Position numbers and translations under genes: made by a program. Positions 25,021 to 38,229 of a stretch of 64,000 nt of DNA are shown here, piece by piece. Source of the stretch: Selaginella tamariscina (lineage: Eukaryota > Streptophyta > Lycopodiopsida > Selaginellales > Selaginellaceae); NCBI GenBank assembly GCA_003024785.1, contig PUQB01000023.1:49508-113507 (forward strand), given 5' to 3'. Every line of letters begins with the position of its first letter. Position 1 is the stretch's first letter. A model generated the notes under the pieces. It saw nothing but the letters and a program-made list of their open reading frames with translations, did not search any database and was not told where the DNA came from.

Positions 25021-25462
25021 TCACAAAGCGGATTGTTCATGCTTCCGTGTATAATGTGTTGAACTTTTCAAGGTCGATACTAAAGCACAACACTGAGAGG
25101 ATATTGCAGAGTCTGCAAGGTTTAGAGGATGGAAGTTTAAGCATAGATGGGAAGGTCTATTCAGGACGATGGAGCTGAAGCAAAATGTTGGGGTTGAGTG
25201 TCAGGTGGAAATCAAGCAAGGGAGGTAACTCAATGACCAACCTGCTCAACATTAGGCAAATTGCTAGTGGATTGGGATAAGTTCGCCTTTCCATTAGAAT
25301 GTACTGTTCATTCTTACTATCATAGTTTTTTATTATGATTTGACTCTTTACTTTTATAATTGATTGTTGTTACTTACTTAATTAGTTGTCACTATATATC
25401 TTGAAAAACTCTAAGCGAAGGTAGCACTTATCTTTTAGAAAATTCTTTCCCTAATTTGTATG
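25020..25462. other. No gene recognised
   Basis: A short purine-rich stretch near 25,080-25,230 (GAGGATATTGCAGAG and GAAATCAAGCAAGGGAGG) looks weakly coding but I cannot assign it. The rest is AT-rich. Confidence 0.4.
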
Positions 25463-26634
25463 TGTCAGAGTTTTAACCCGAAGGGCCAACATGTGGCAAC
25501 ACGTGGTTATCAAGTGGCCATTCGGCATCATCACCCTGTGTGAACAACACTAAGTTTTCTAAGATAACCGTAAGAGTCTGACTCAAAGGCTCAATTAGGC
25601 AGAGGATAACTTTAGGATCCTGTCCTAATGGTGTTCTCCTTAGGATCTAAGGGTTGAACAACCTAAGTTCATTAGCAAAAGCCCTATCATGAGACACTCG
25701 CAAGGTTATGTACTTAAGGTTATTCAAACCTAGCTTTAGGGAGTTTGCTTAACAGAACACTTGTGTCCACCTATGGCGCACACTCGTGTCCTCACTAAGT
25801 ACTAGCCCTAGGTCTAGGGTATGACTTGGCCACTCAAACCCTTAGAGGTTAATCGTGGTTCAGGGTACCCCTTGTTGTCCTAAAGGGGTTGTACTCCCGG
25901 ATGAAGGTGATTCCTTGAGGGGTAAGTGACGATGCCTTAGCTCTGTCGCGGGGGTATGTGTGAGACACATCTTCTTTATGAGGTTAGGGCATGAGCCTGT
26001 CTAGGTCTACTGGGACAGGATCCTAAAGTCTACTCGGGTTATCCTCTCATTCTGGGGGACTTAGGGTAGGACTCTAAGTCTTTTGCTTAATTGGGCACAT
26101 GAGTCAGACTCTTAGGGTTATCTTGGAAGACTTAGCGTTGCTCACACAGGGTGATGACGCCAAATGACCACTTTGCAGCCACGTGTTGGCCCTTTGGGTT
26201 AAAACTCTAACAGTATTAGTCTTAGGTCTAGGGTATGACTTGGCCACTTAAACCCTTAGGGGTTAATCGTGGTTTAGGGTACCCCTTGTCGCCCTAAAGG
26301 GGTTGTACTCCCGGATGAGGATGATTCCTTAAGGAGTAAGTGATGATGCCTTAGTTTTGTCGTGCGGGTAAGTGTGAGACACATCTCCTTTGTGGGGTTA
26401 GGGCATGAGCCTATCTGGGTCTACTGGGACATGACCCTAAAGACTACTCGGGTTATCCTCTAGGGTTTAGGAGATGGTCATTCTTGGGGACTTAGGGTAG
26501 GACTATAAGTCTTCTGCCTAATTGGGCCTATGAGTCAGACTCTTAGGGTTATCTTGGAAGACTTAGCGTTGTTCACACAGGGTGATTACCATTTGGCAGC
26601 CATGTGTTGGCCCCTTTGGGTTAAAACTCTGACA
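25463..26634. mobile_element. Foldback-like non-autonomous element with a duplicated right arm
   Basis: The left end starts TGTCAGAGTTTTAACCCGAA (25,463). Its reverse complement ends the block at 26,212 (GGTTAAAACTCTAACA) and again at 26,634 (GGTTAAAACTCTGACA). Inverted similarity covers about 180 bp from each end, including CACCCTGTGTGA and GAGTCTGACTCA. The segments 25,791-26,212 and 26,213-26,634 are direct tandem copies of 422 bp. There is no coding capacity. GTAT occurs just outside the left end and just after 26,212, possibly a target duplication. Confidence 0.75.
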
Positions 26635-26639
26635 ACACT

Positions 26640-26845
26640 GCTCTAGGAGAACTCCTCCACCCTTATACACGGACCCTCATGTGTCCGGGTAGAGGCCATT
26701 CAGCACCTTCCAGTACTCCCGAGGTAAGGCTGGGTTACCGGCGCGGACCCCCAGGACTAGACGCTATCCACAGCGTCCTGGCAACCATCGAGACTTCATA
26801 GCAAACACCACATTTGGCCTGCGGAGTCCCCGACGACCATACGGT
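26640..26845. other. GC-richer spacer, nothing recognised
   Basis: A short segment between the foldback-like element and the family-C pol, with higher GC content (for example GGTTACCGGCGCGGACC) and no assignable feature. Confidence 0.4.
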
Positions 26846-29800
26846 AGGTTTGTTATTTTCTGAGTATTGCATGTGGTAGTAATTCTATCTTGTGGGTACA
26901 AATTGTTGGCAGAACCCACTTGACATCTTCATAACTCCATGCAAAGACATTAGCATTCTATTGTAAATATGTTCACTAATTTCCTTCAGTATTCCGGTTC
27001 TAGATCCACTATTATGTGTACTTTGCATGGTCTATGGTCACTTGTTTTGATATTTACTTCTTCAGTCCTTTCATTATTCGTAATCTCCAATTTCTGTTTC
27101 GTCCGTGATATTGTTCATGCTTTGTTTCGAATTCCAGTTATTGTTGTGTTGGTTATTTGAACTTGTCAGTCAATCCAAGAATTTACATATGTTGCTACTG
27201 TTGATCATTGATAGTCATAACTTCCTCTTCAGTAATGCCCTTCTCGTCTTCCAACATCATTTAATATAAATTAGCTTGTGCAATCTCCACCAATTTTGAG
27301 TTACTATCCAATAACATTTTTTCTTCTTTTGTATTCAGATTGTAATGTCAGTCGTAATCCTCCATTCATAAGGGTTGAATTGGTTGCTCAATTTCTTCTT
27401 TTGCTGATTTTTAATGACTACTTCTTGACCATTCTTGTATAGTACCATTTTGTTGTGTTCCCAATCATGTCATACTTTGGCATCTCATAGCCAAGGTCTT
27501 CCCAATAATGTTTGATAAGGTTTGCTAGTTTGTCCAATACATAACATGATCAAGGGCATCTTATACTTAATTTTTGCAATTTTCATACACAACGATCTAA
27601 TTATGCCAATTGGTCATACTTTTCTTTGATCAGCCATCTGTACCAAAAATGGTACATTTTCTAGTGGCCCCAAACCAAGTTCCTTACAAGCTTACTCCTC
27701 AATAATGTTGACTCCTAAGCCTCCATCAATGGGGATGTTTTGGATGTTGTTTTTTGCTGATACGCGCAGTTATCATTGGTACTTCCTCATCTTAATCTTT
27801 TTCATCTTTAAGAACTTTGGTAGTATTCACCTCAACTCGGCTTGTATCCTATTGCGTATTACTTGTATTCAATACGTTAGCTATCTGTGTTCGTAGAAAT
27901 GGTGCAAGTGTGAGTAACTCCCCTATATTGAGTTGTACTAGTTATTGCAATATAACGTCCACAATACGGTCTCCAAGTGGCACTCCTGATGTGGACTCCT
28001 GGGATTATTCAATTTCTACATTGGGTTTAGGATCTTTCTTCTCTTCTTGTTATATTTTCTGAATTTAATCCACCACTCTTTGCACTGTAGCTTTTTCTTT
28101 GTAATAGTTTTGTGTATTGGTTCTTCTTTGCTTGTCTCTACTTGGACTCGTTTAATACGTGTTACTACGTATGTTTCTGTTGAGGGTATACTCTATATCT
28201 TTTTCGCACTTGCATTTGTGATTTTGTTCCTCCTGATCACTTTCTTGTTGGACTTCAATTCTCCACATTGTTGGTTTTGGCGGTGGTGCTCCAGTGTTAA
28301 ATTCGCATTGTGGACACTCTAGTGAATAATGTCCCATCTCTCCACATATGTAGCATCAAACGTTATTGAGTCTATTACATTTAGTGGAATCTAAAACATG
28401 TCACGTTTGGATTTGCACCACATAACATTAGTGGAGGTAGTATTGGTGGTAATAAAGGTTGCCCAAATTGCGCTGGTGCTAATAATAAAGATTGTCCTCC
28501 TCGTAGTATCTCTAGATTGTTGTTTTGTCGGTAATAGGGCCCTAGTTTGCAGGGGTATCTTCTCCCATTTTCATTCCTTCATTCCCCATTATATGGCCTT
28601 TGTGGATAGTCATATGGGTTGATATTCTGAGTTTGTGGATAATCATATGGATTTGTATTCCGAGTTGTGTCCCATATGGGTGGTGGTGGATAGCCTTCAG
28701 CACACTAGATCATCAGTTGTGGTTTGTATCCCGTACTTTGGCACTACCTTGCTTTGTGTCCTACTCCTTCACACATCTGACACTTTGGTATCTTGCATTC
28801 CGAAGCACACTGTCCCTTGTTCTTGCATGTTGTGCACAACACTACTCTAGGTCATGCTTGTATTTCAATCTCTTTCTTATGCAGCTTCCGTGGTTCATAT
28901 TCCTCATCTTTTATGTATCTTGATTGTATCAATATTTCGATTTGTTCAGCTTCCTTTATCGCATCTCTCAAGTCATACAGTTTTGTCAACTGTACTTGGA
29001 GTTGCAAGCTTTCTCATAGTCCATTGACATACCATTTTCATGCCAATATGTCACTAACATCACCAACTTCACAGTGATTGTATATTCTTCGAAACCCGCA
29101 CATATAATCTTCTACTGCTTATGTAGGTCCTTGTCGTAATTCTTGCAACTGAACTGTTGGATCTGGTCTACGATACTTTTGTACGTAATAATTCCTGAAT
29201 AACTTGAGTAATGTGTCGTACTTATCAATTATGACGGCACTCTTGTAATACCAATCAATGGCATCTCCCTTAAGTGTGAAAGGGAAAATTCAAAGCTTCT
29301 CGACCTCATCTATAATTTTGTTGGCTTCACATGCCTTTTTCAAATTATTGAATATGCTAGTTTGTATCCTCATGCTCCAAGCATGAAAAGGTAAAGGGTT
29401 CTACTTTCCCCATAATTGTTAATGTCCCCATCATCTCAGGTGCCTCAATCAGGAGTAAATCCCAATAATATTGTGTCGGTATGCGTCTTTTCTATTTCTT
29501 TGTATTTGTCATTGTTGTCCTCTTCTTCAGTCAACACATCGTGTTTAGATTGTCATTGCGCTACTCTACATGTTTTCAACTGCTCCTTACACCTTTGTTC
29601 TTCTTGCTCCACCCATTTTTTTCAAGTCTCAATTTCAGCTTGTCATCATAAGTATCGCTTTTTGTGCTCTCGTTGTTGTCTTTCCCTTTTCTCTTTGTAT
29701 CTTGTCGTTTTACAAGAATCCGTCGGTAATCATCTATTCACTTACTACTAGATGCAACATATCCATTTTTGTGCGATCGTTACTAAGCGTTCTTTCATCT

Positions 29801-29900
29801 TTGTGACAATTGACCCGATCGTATCAAGTACTCACTTTATAGTTTGTGGAAAGCCTCGAATTTCTTCTTCTGCCATAATTTTCTTTGAACTCTAAAACTT
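26846..29900 (-). mobile_element. Family-C gypsy internal region, decayed (gag to RT start)
   Basis: From 29,875 the minus strand has a gag start (ATG, MAEEEIRGFPQTIK). A CCHC knuckle follows, CYICGEMGHYSLEC, near 28,360-28,315, with PQCEFNTGAPPPKPT after it. The protease end (LLGRPWLRDA-like, near 27,510-27,480) and the first part of the RT lead-in near 26,990-26,870 match 14,760-16,160. The RT is cut off at about 26,846. The order and position next to the LTR at 29,955 show a minus-strand element truncated at its 3' half. Confidence 0.75.
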
Positions 29901-29954
29901 CCTTGGGTATTGATCTACCCATTCTGGTACATCCTAACACTAAATCATAGCAGT

Positions 29955-30475
29955 GGTCGCCACCGTCTACCGGTATTAAGGGTAATAAGGAGATAAAGAG
30001 ATAGAATATAGATCAAACTTCAAAAGGTCGGAAAAGGGTAAGGATTGTCAAATCCCATCACAATGCTGAATAGAGAAAAGTATACATCGAATCAAGAAAA
30101 TCAAGCAAGACAAGACGTAATGAGAGAAAAAGAAAATTTATATTAAGTCCACTCACGACACATAGTACAATAAACAGTATACTTGAGATGCTTTCCTAGT
30201 CCTATTATGGTCTATTTATACTTGTACTCCTAGTTTCGTACTAGCAGTTATTATAACTTCTCTTCATCCTTATCTAATTAATTATGTAACCTCCTCCTTG
30301 TAGTTAGGGTTAAACCGTATTCCCTCTTAGCCTTTGTATTACGGTGTTAACTTGTAATCATGTTTCTCATCTAACTCCCTCCTACCGTATTACGATAGTA
30401 GCCTGGAATTATGTGTTTCCATTTGACTCTCATTTTTCACAATATATATTATTTTTGGTGTTTTTCCTATTATAT
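29955..30475 (-). repeat. 5' LTR of the minus-strand family-C element
   Basis: Reverse complement matches the split LTR at 7981-14,112, including GGAAAGCATCTCAAG, a TATAAATAGACC box and GATCTATATTCTATC. It ends just before GGTGGCGACCACTGC, the probable primer site. It lacks the minisatellite seen in the other copy. Confidence 0.65.
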
Positions 30476-30518
30476 GCCCAAAGAAAGAAACATAACTTAA
30501 AATGGGTCTCGGCAAAAA

Positions 30519-30690
30519 GGAGGCTTTAGCTCAGGAGGCTTCGTACTATTCTAGTATATTTGCGGATATTCCAGGTTTATTCTAGCATATTCCAAAATTC
30601 TCAAGAATATTTTTTGATATAAGTTTTTTTAATATGCCGACTCGCTTAATATTTGCCGACTGGCCTAATATTTGCCAACCAACAAATAAA
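30519..30690 (+). repeat. Left inverted terminal region of the composite element
   Basis: GGAGGCTTTAGCTCAGGAGG, then AT-rich DNA with TATTCTAG repeats and two TTTGCCGACTGG/TTTGCCAACC motifs. It is inverted relative to 38,230-38,325. Confidence 0.6.
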
Positions 30691-30779
30691 TCATTTAAAT
30701 TTTTAGAAATTTTTTTGAATACTTTATAAAAAAGTTCAATAAGTTACTATTCAAACAAAGCATTTTTATGTATACCATT

Positions 30780-33700
30780 TATCCTTGTAGCACCAGTGGG
30801 TCATGAACTCTGCTGCAATTCACGAGCAAACAGTGGACCTCCATCTCACTGAGCGATCGCCTTTGTAGAAAGTATGTGATGTCCGAGTTCAAGCCAAACA
30901 CACAGCTGTAAACAAGTACATGTGTACACATGGGCTCCAACTTTTGCTCTTCTGAAAGGTAGAACAACTGCATGTAGAATAAGTATTGATAGTCATCTTT
31001 GCAGAGTCATTTCCTACCGACACAACGAAAGCCTCCTTCCATCCTCAAACTATTACTTCAACATTTCTCACTCGACCTAAAAATGTCTTGGCCTTGTGGA
31101 AACTCTTCTCTTATTCCTTAGACATTTTTGTTGGAGTCTGACCATGCGTCCTTTGAAAGGTGGAATTGTTGTAGATCTAGCTCCACGTGGTGGTGATGGT
31201 GTTTTGTCCTTCTGACCCTCATCTACTCTTCCTGTCGTCCCTTATAAACCTTCCAGAACAAAGCCTGCATCCTGTAGTTCTCTGACCTCCTCACTTGTCA
31301 CGTTTTCCTTGAGCACAGGCCAAACCGTTGGTGGTGTTGGAATTCTTGACTGAAGAATTTTCCGTTTGGGCGTAAAACACCCTAATCTTTTGGACAAACC
31401 ACATCATCTGTTGTACATACTCCTCATTCCCCAAGGCATCACTGTACATTCATTTTCCATAGAATCCTAGTGCTGGCACTCTGCTTGGATAACCGATTGG
31501 TTTTCCACACAGAGCAATTCCTTCCTGATTCATCCCCAAACACTTAACCTTATTGATGCTCCAATTCATCTGATGGCCCACTCTGTTTGTGCAATCTCTC
31601 TCTCCAAAACCTCTTTGAACCTTAACCTCTTTCTCCTATTGTTTTGGACCACCGCTCTGTGTACTTACATCATGTCTGTGTGAACGTCAAGCATCAACTG
31701 TTCTATTCCTGTGACTGTTCTCTTGACAGTTTACACTCGAACGTTAGTGGTACTCATGAACTCCGGGCTGGTCAAGTGTTCCTTGTCTTCCACCAGATTG
31801 ATAATTGTTGATAAGATACACTTTTCCCTCAGAGAGTTTGCGTTGCACTCGTTTCAACAGAGTTTCCTTCGAAGGACCTGACCCTGTATACCTCCCTTCT
31901 ATTGCCACTTTCACCTTCGCACTCTGCATAACTGCATCGGTGAGGTCTAACATTGTCCCTCTAGTAGTGGTACTCTTTTGGCCAATCTTGCTCTTCTTGC
32001 TCTTGCGTGAATCACTTCAGCATTGTTTGTAGTTGGAACGCTCGCGAGTCCTTCTTCTTCTGTCACGTCTCCCAGTTCTGCCATGGAGATGTGGTCCTCA
32101 TGCCTGATCCACCAAGACAGCCATGTCTTCAAAGCACGAATGTTTGACGCTCGTCCTTCCCAAAAAACTCGAGAATTGCTAGTTGTTCTTTCTTAGATTG
32201 TTCATTCAGTGCTGCAGGCCAGGCACAGCAAGCTTCATGTGTTCTTTGCGATGTTCTTCTGCGATCCATTTCTTTGTCACCTGACGCACGGATTGCATAA
32301 AGTGAAACAGACAGCTTCTTTCCCTCCCTTTCATCTTTTCTCCGTTGTTGAATACTTGGGCAAGGCTATCCATATCGCTCCAGCCTCATCCGACATGAAA
32401 CCAGCAAAGTTGACATTCTCCAAACCCTGTTTTTACAAACCTCTAGCATTGTGTTCAAGAACTTCAGCACTGCAACATTATCTTCGCGGCACATATCTGC
32501 GTAAGCTATAGTCACCATGGATCTGACACTGTAAGAGAGCATTAGATAACAAAGATTAGAAAGTGTTATGAAGAGTTCTACAACTTACAATGGGTCATAA
32601 AGGTGTATTCCAATTGTCGCCAGTCTGGTATATGGTGCGTGTGGTCCAGAACAACCCATTGATCATGAAGGTCTCCTCCACTTTGACACCTTCTGATGTA
32701 GTCAACTCCTGAACCCGGTCCCTCAACTGTCATTTTGAAGATCAGAGGCTGCTCCTCAGCACCATGCAGTTCCATCCCTGGAACATGTATGACGTGAATG
32801 AAAGGTATTGGCAACTTTGTCTTCCAGAAGACCCTCGTAACCCTCTCTAAAGTGTGTCTCCTTCTGTCTTGATTGTGTAATCCAGTCCCGAGTCCTAAAG
32901 AAAGGTCACGTCAGTGTGTAGATCTAAAGAAAAATACCTTCGATGGTTTGTAAGAGGTTCAAGTTTTGAGAGTAAACCAGTGTACGAGACTTCTCCTCTT
33001 CCTTGAAAAGTTCTTCAAAGATGAGCTCACGTGCAGCTTGAAACTCAATCACTCGTTGATTGGTTCGCGGACTGCTCTTTACCACGTTGCTGACACTAGC
33101 TCTGGCACGCTGAACGTTTGAAGCTGACACTGAGGGGCTGACTGGATGCTGATGAACACCTCTGTGAATGAACAACCTTGTAAAAGAAATGTCAGAATGT
33201 AGTACACATAAGCCGACAAGTGTGCACTAGCAATGGCTCCTCTCCACAATGCTTACATTTCATGCCTTTTACTTTGCCTGACTCAGTTGTCTTTGCCTTC
33301 TCCACAGCACCCTTGAAGTGACATTCATTTGCTTTCTTCTCAAAAGCCAAGTAGGGGCAGTAGGATTGATGCATTTGAGATGTCCGACACATGAACTTCG
33401 ACTGACTCGCGGAACATGCCAGTGTGTTGTGCTCGGTGTGTCCAATGGTAGCAGCCATCCTTGCGATTCATCCCCAAGTACTTCTCTGTGCTTTCTTTCT
33501 TTGGAGGAAGTTCAAATGACATTTCCATTGTATATCTCGGTAGTTCAGAGACTCGTTTAACTTCAGACGAACCAATGAGATCCTTCCCTATCCTACATTT
33601 GTCTGCTCTTAGAAGACACACCAGCATGGATTCCTCACGCTCCTTTGTCCAACCTGAACAACGGGCCCTTTGCCGGGCACAATGTGTAAAAGACAAATGG

Positions 33701-33966
33701 TTTGATGCATTGCCTTCTGGTAACAACTCCACATCTTCTCCAGAACTCGCAGAAACTGACATCAATTGAACCACATGTATACTGAACCAACAAGGAATGT
33801 TGAAAGCAATGAAGATCATGTTCAAACACAAAAGCATTTCCATCTTCATCGACTGGGAAATCTTTGTCAATGCCTTCATAGGTAACTCTGGCCATGACAA
33901 CGCAAGGAGAAAGCTCGGTGGTTTAGGAAAGCAAAGCAAAAGATTAAACACACTCTCGTTCGCCAA
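30780..33966 (-). pseudogene. Transposase-like protein (MULE-like), spliced, frame-broken
   Basis: The start MARVTYEGIDKDF lies at 33,895. Next come a Cys/His-rich segment with GMKCKHCGEEPLLVHTC (to about 33,195), a helical segment (VIEFQAARELIFEELFKEEE), then the putative catalytic part: VFWKTKLPIPFIHVIHVPG, WVVLDHTHHIPDWRQLEYTF, a GTAAGT...CTTACAG intron (about 32,585-32,528), SMVTIAYADMCREDNVAVLK, and in shifted frames a segment resembling FAGFMSDEAGAIW. The tail includes ALKTWLSWWIRHEDHISMA and GRYTGSGPSKETLLKRVQRK. Other introns are likely near 32,935-32,895 and 33,220-33,165. Acidic residues in LDHTH and MSDEA would fit a DDE-type enzyme, but the family call is tentative. Several frameshifts prevent expression as written. 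Confidence 0.5.
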
Positions 33967-34359
33967 AAAAAATTATAATCGTTGATAATAAACGTGAACA
34001 CACTTTTGTATATAATTAATTACGCTGCCCAGCTCACAGTGTTCTTAATGCTGTCCTCTCTAGTATCACCATGTAATTTAATTATTACCTTTTATGATTT
34101 GAAATATCTTCACCTTTACCAATTATTCACATATTTTAATAAACCCTAAATTTTAATGTCACATTTATTCCGTAGGGTTTACTGTTTTCATTGCGTAGGG
34201 TTTTTTGGTAGATAGGGTTTACTGTTTCCATTGCGGCTAGGGTTTTTTCTATCTCAGATCTGATATCTGAAATCTCCTCCAAGGGGCCTGAGAGGACGGC
34301 CCATCCATTTCAGTCGATTCATGTAGCGCCCAAGTAAACCAATCAGATTTCTGTGTGAT

Positions 34360-34930
34360 TTAGATTGTCGGCACCATCCCTCAGTCAAGCCACAAGGTTT
34401 GTTCAATTTCTTTTTTTTATTTGCGGCTCAAGTATCCATATCACAATGTGTTTTTTTTATGCCAGAGTTAAAGGGTCTTCCCATTTGTGCCATGTGAGAG
34501 AGACGGCACCATCCTGGCTTAGTCAACAGCCACAAGGTCTATTCAATTTCTTTTTTTTTATTTCGGCTCAAGTATCATATCACAATGTTTTTTTTTTTAT
34601 GCAGAGTTAAAGGGTCTTCCCATTTGTGCCATTGAGAGAGACACACCATCCTGCTCAGTCAACAGCCACAAGGTTTTTCAATTTCTTTATTTTTTGATTT
34701 GCGCTCAAGTATCCATATCACAATGTTTTTTTTTCAGAGTTAAAGGGTCTTCCCATTTGTGCCGTCTGAGAGGGACGGCACCATCTTGCTCAGTCGGCAT
34801 ACTCATACATCATCTCATTTGTGCCGTCTGAGAGGGTCGGCACCAACCGTCTCAGTCGGCAGGTTTTGCTCATCTACTTTTGTGCCGACTGAGAGGGTCG
34901 GCACCATCTAGCTTGAGTCGGCAGCCACAA
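34360..34930. repeat. Tandem repeat array with short dyads between two divergent genes
   Basis: Three copies of a roughly 130-bp unit contain CAGCCACAAGGT, TTCAATTTCTTTTTTT, CAAGTATCCATATCACAATG and AGAGTTAAAGGGTCTTCCC. They are followed by shorter units. Each contains a hairpin-capable core, GTGCCGTCTGAGAGGG then CGGCAC. The array occupies the space between the divergent transposase-like and methyltransferase genes and may contain both promoters. Confidence 0.75.
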
Positions 34931-35008
34931 GGTTAGTCATCTTTTTTTTGTTTTTCCTTTTGTTCTCGAATCAATTGACTTGTGTGTTTGCTTTCCAGAG
35001 TTTGCAAA

Positions 35009-38000
35009 ATGGTGAGAGCTTCAAAACGTCTACAAGAGATTGTGCCTGATGAAGAGCCACGGAAGAGAAGATATCGAAGCACAAGCGAGGAAAGAGAGGA
35101 GAACCATCTAATGTAGCAAAGGAGGATCCTCCAGTGACTCAGCCAAGTAGTACCAGTTGAGCAGGAGCAGCCTCCATCAACCATCACAGATTTCCCGGAG
35201 AGCTCATCGCAGTTGCCTCCTTCATCGCTGAGGTTGCAGTCCTGAAAGCAAGTGCAGATGACAGAGGCAGTTGAAGCTCTTTCTTCTTTTAGCAGGACGA
35301 CTTGGAGGAGGCAGTCAGCAAAAAGAGAGGCCGTGGGAAAGCTGATCCAAAAGGCAAGAAGGCGAAGAGCGATAAGGAGCCGAAGGAGTTATACAGCATA
35401 CCGGCCAGCCTGCATTTGGAGAGCTCAGCAACCTGCTCGACAAAATTACTATCAAGGGACTTGGTGATCCTCCTGATGTGCCAATCTGTAGAATGCATTC
35501 AACGAGGTGGTTCGACGAGTGAACCCAGGGGACTTGGACAGCTGGTGTCATCATTGAAGAAGGCTGGTTATCTACGCAACACGGCCTTGTTCATTCTGTC
35601 CATCGGAGATCCACTCACTGCTGAGGAGCTATCGAGCTGTTGAAGGACACGGTTCAGTACGAGCAGCACCGGTCTTTCGAGCAAGCTCTTACTCAGCCGA
35701 GTACAAACAGTGGGCTTCGAGGCTATCAAACGGAAGTTCAGCTGCTGGGACGGGAACCATAGGCTACAGGCTTTGCAGAAGCTCTACCGAGAGGATGCAG
35801 AGGACAACCAACGATGGGCTATTCGTGTTCGATTAGTTTCATCTCCACGAGAACCTCGACAATCTTCAACTGTTTCATGTTCCAATCGATAAATGTGAGT
35901 ATTTTCTTTTCTTTTTGTTAAGAGTCTAGACTTACAGTTTCAATGAACAGATCTTCAGCAACATCTGTGGAAACAACACTACCACATATTCTCCTCACTG
36001 TAAAGGCGTCTGCACTAGTACTGAAGGAACTCAGAAAATCCTCGAGTCACTCACGGAGGTTGATCGTCTTGAGGTGCGAAGTGGAAGGAGAGTGCAACAG
36101 GAAAGCGGCTTGGCATCCTCTTCCGAACCTGATCTGCGCAAAGATTCTTTTCAAGGTAACCTTCGGTTTGATTGATAGGAAAGAAGTTTTTAACTTATTC
36201 TATGTGCAGAACGAGATTGCGATGATCTCGATAGAGCAGTCACCAGTGCTAAAGGCAATCCACAGCTTGAATGAACCTGTAGTACAAGAAGCATGACAAG
36301 CGTATGCACAAGTTCCTCTCTATCATAGACCCAGAGTTGGGGGAGGAGTGGTTCCAGAAGGTGACAAACATCTCTCATAAGCAGTGTCATGATGGGCATT
36401 GAGAAGCTGTATGCGATGTCAAAGGCAAGATTTCAAACATGCTGCACTCCGATACTTGAACAAGCTCACTCGTCTCGAATCCAAGGCAGAACAACAGACA
36501 CTTGGGCTACCAGGCATGCAGGACAAAGAGTGGATCAAGTGGTTCACCTTGGACTTGTATTTGGAAGGCTGTGCACGAGGAAGCCATTCAGATCCTTAAG
36601 GGACTGCGAGAGGATGGTGAAGAAGTTGGAACGGATGTCGACTTCATGAGCTGGTTTGACGAGATGCGAACTCGGAGCAAGTGCCTGGTCTTTCAGCCCT
36701 TCCATGACTGCATACGGTTCACTTATTCGATGGAGCCGAATGAGTTTTGGAGCATGAGGAGTCTGCGCGTTGGATGATATGGAGGTAAGCTTTTCATTGT
36801 TACTAACTAACTTTGTTACAGGTTCATACTAGCGAAGAAATGGCACCGTCTCAGATGATGAAGCTGTGGACAGATCATACAAGCGAGCCTCACATGTGGT
36901 CGAAGAGCAGAGGAGCTCTAACACCATTCGAACGCGAGCATGTTCCATTTTGGCTCAATGTCGCAGCAGCCACCAGCTTGGGAGAGCTCATTATTCGACA
37001 TGCATGCCAATGATCTTCCAGCATTGTTTGGGAGCCAGAGAAGTAGAGGCTATCAAGAAGAGCAAGATGAAGAAGACATGCGGAAGACATCTACACCTGC
37101 AAAGGCATCAAGAGTGGGACCAAGCTCTTCTACAGCACCTCCGCCAGCAATTGACTTTACACTTAATGAGGTGCAGCCACTTGTAGCTGGTTTGGACATC
37201 AAGACGACCTAATGACCTTCATCCCGACATTGGCTACATCCCGTGGATCCTACGACCTGGCTGTGTGCGATATGGAGGAGATGAGCAGGTCTTTCTTCGA
37301 GCGGGTGCTTCCCAACAAGGTGTACACCAAGCTCTAACAACATGTTGAGAAACTACACACAGCTGAGTCACAAACGTTGTTCCAGGAAGTGCAGGTGAAT
37401 ACGGCTTCAACCTTGTCATCCTCGACTTGCCCAATGAGCTTGTATATGGAGGTGCTAGCATCAACAAGGACATTGTGCAGCTAGATCTAGTGAAGTTTGA
37501 GGAGGCCTTGCAGTTCAATGGAATGCACTTGGCAGCGAGTGGTTTCATGGTCGTCTTTGCGACTTCTCCTTTGGTTTCGGCAGTAATTCAGGCTACGGTA
37601 ATCAACCTGGAGGTTGCAGGGACTTACAGCGTCTACTATACATGAGGCTGGGATACTGTGACAAAATTAAGGTATGTTAGCTATTCATGTTCAAGTTTAA
37701 CTTGGTCTATGTGGCAGATAACTTGTTGATTCTCTTGGTGCTGCAAAGTTGAGAAGAAGTCGAAGAAGCGAAACCCTCTGGCGTTGATGAACACATCCTT
37801 ATCGATACTGCCGACCGTTTTCAAGAAGCTTAGTAAGGAAGTACTTTGCTTTGTCTATCCTAATGGAAGTTTGTACAGATGATGATTCAACCGAAGAGTG
37901 TTCGACTCATGCAGCTTTTGATCGAGTGTCTTAGTAGACCTGACCTTGTCTGGGATATTGGTTCCGGAACTGGATCATCGTTGTTAGCTACCGTTGAGCT

Positions 38001-38160
38001 CGAAAGGAATATTATAGGAACCAGAAGAGTTTCAAACTCTCTTGGTTGTAACAAACAAGCTCGCAGAGAACATTTGACTAGAGGAAATACCTACTCAGAC
38101 ATCACCACATCCAAGCCTAGCTGGTGGTTTGAGAATAAGATGAAAAGAAACTTTAGCTAG
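35009..38160 (+). pseudogene. ParB-like domain plus beta-class DNA amino-methyltransferase, spliced, frame-broken
   Basis: The probable start is the ATG at 35,009 (MVRASKRLQEIVPDEEPRKR), just after an acceptor-like CTTTCCAGAG. A basic low-complexity region follows (SKKRGRGKADPKGKKAKSDK). The ParB-like segment has MHSTRWFDE, VNPGDLDSW, KKAGYLRNTALFI and CWDGNHRLQALQKLYRED (near 35,743-35,800). A middle region includes LGLPGMQDKEWIKWFTLDLY. The catalytic part has EYGFNLVILDLPNELVYGG (near 37,400-37,450, motif IV position), then VRLMQLLIECLSRPDLVWD and IGSGTGSSLLATVELERNII (motif I, 37,954 on), the beta-class order. It stops at 38,158. Introns are likely at about 35,893-35,938, 36,153-36,209, 36,784-36,820 and 37,672-37,730. 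Expected activity: N6-adenine or N4-cytosine methylation of DNA. DLPN in place of DPPY or DLPY may mean loss of activity. Confidence 0.6.
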
Positions 38161-38229
38161 TGTGTATTGAGTAATAAATTAAGCTAATATAAAAAAGAAT
38201 AAGTTAGAAATACAACGGTTTTATTAGGA

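Noticed and set aside
30779-33966. The transposase-like gene considered as a host transcription factor with a zinc finger
   Set aside because: Its position inside inverted ends, the transposase-like catalytic-region wording and its decay favour a transposon gene.
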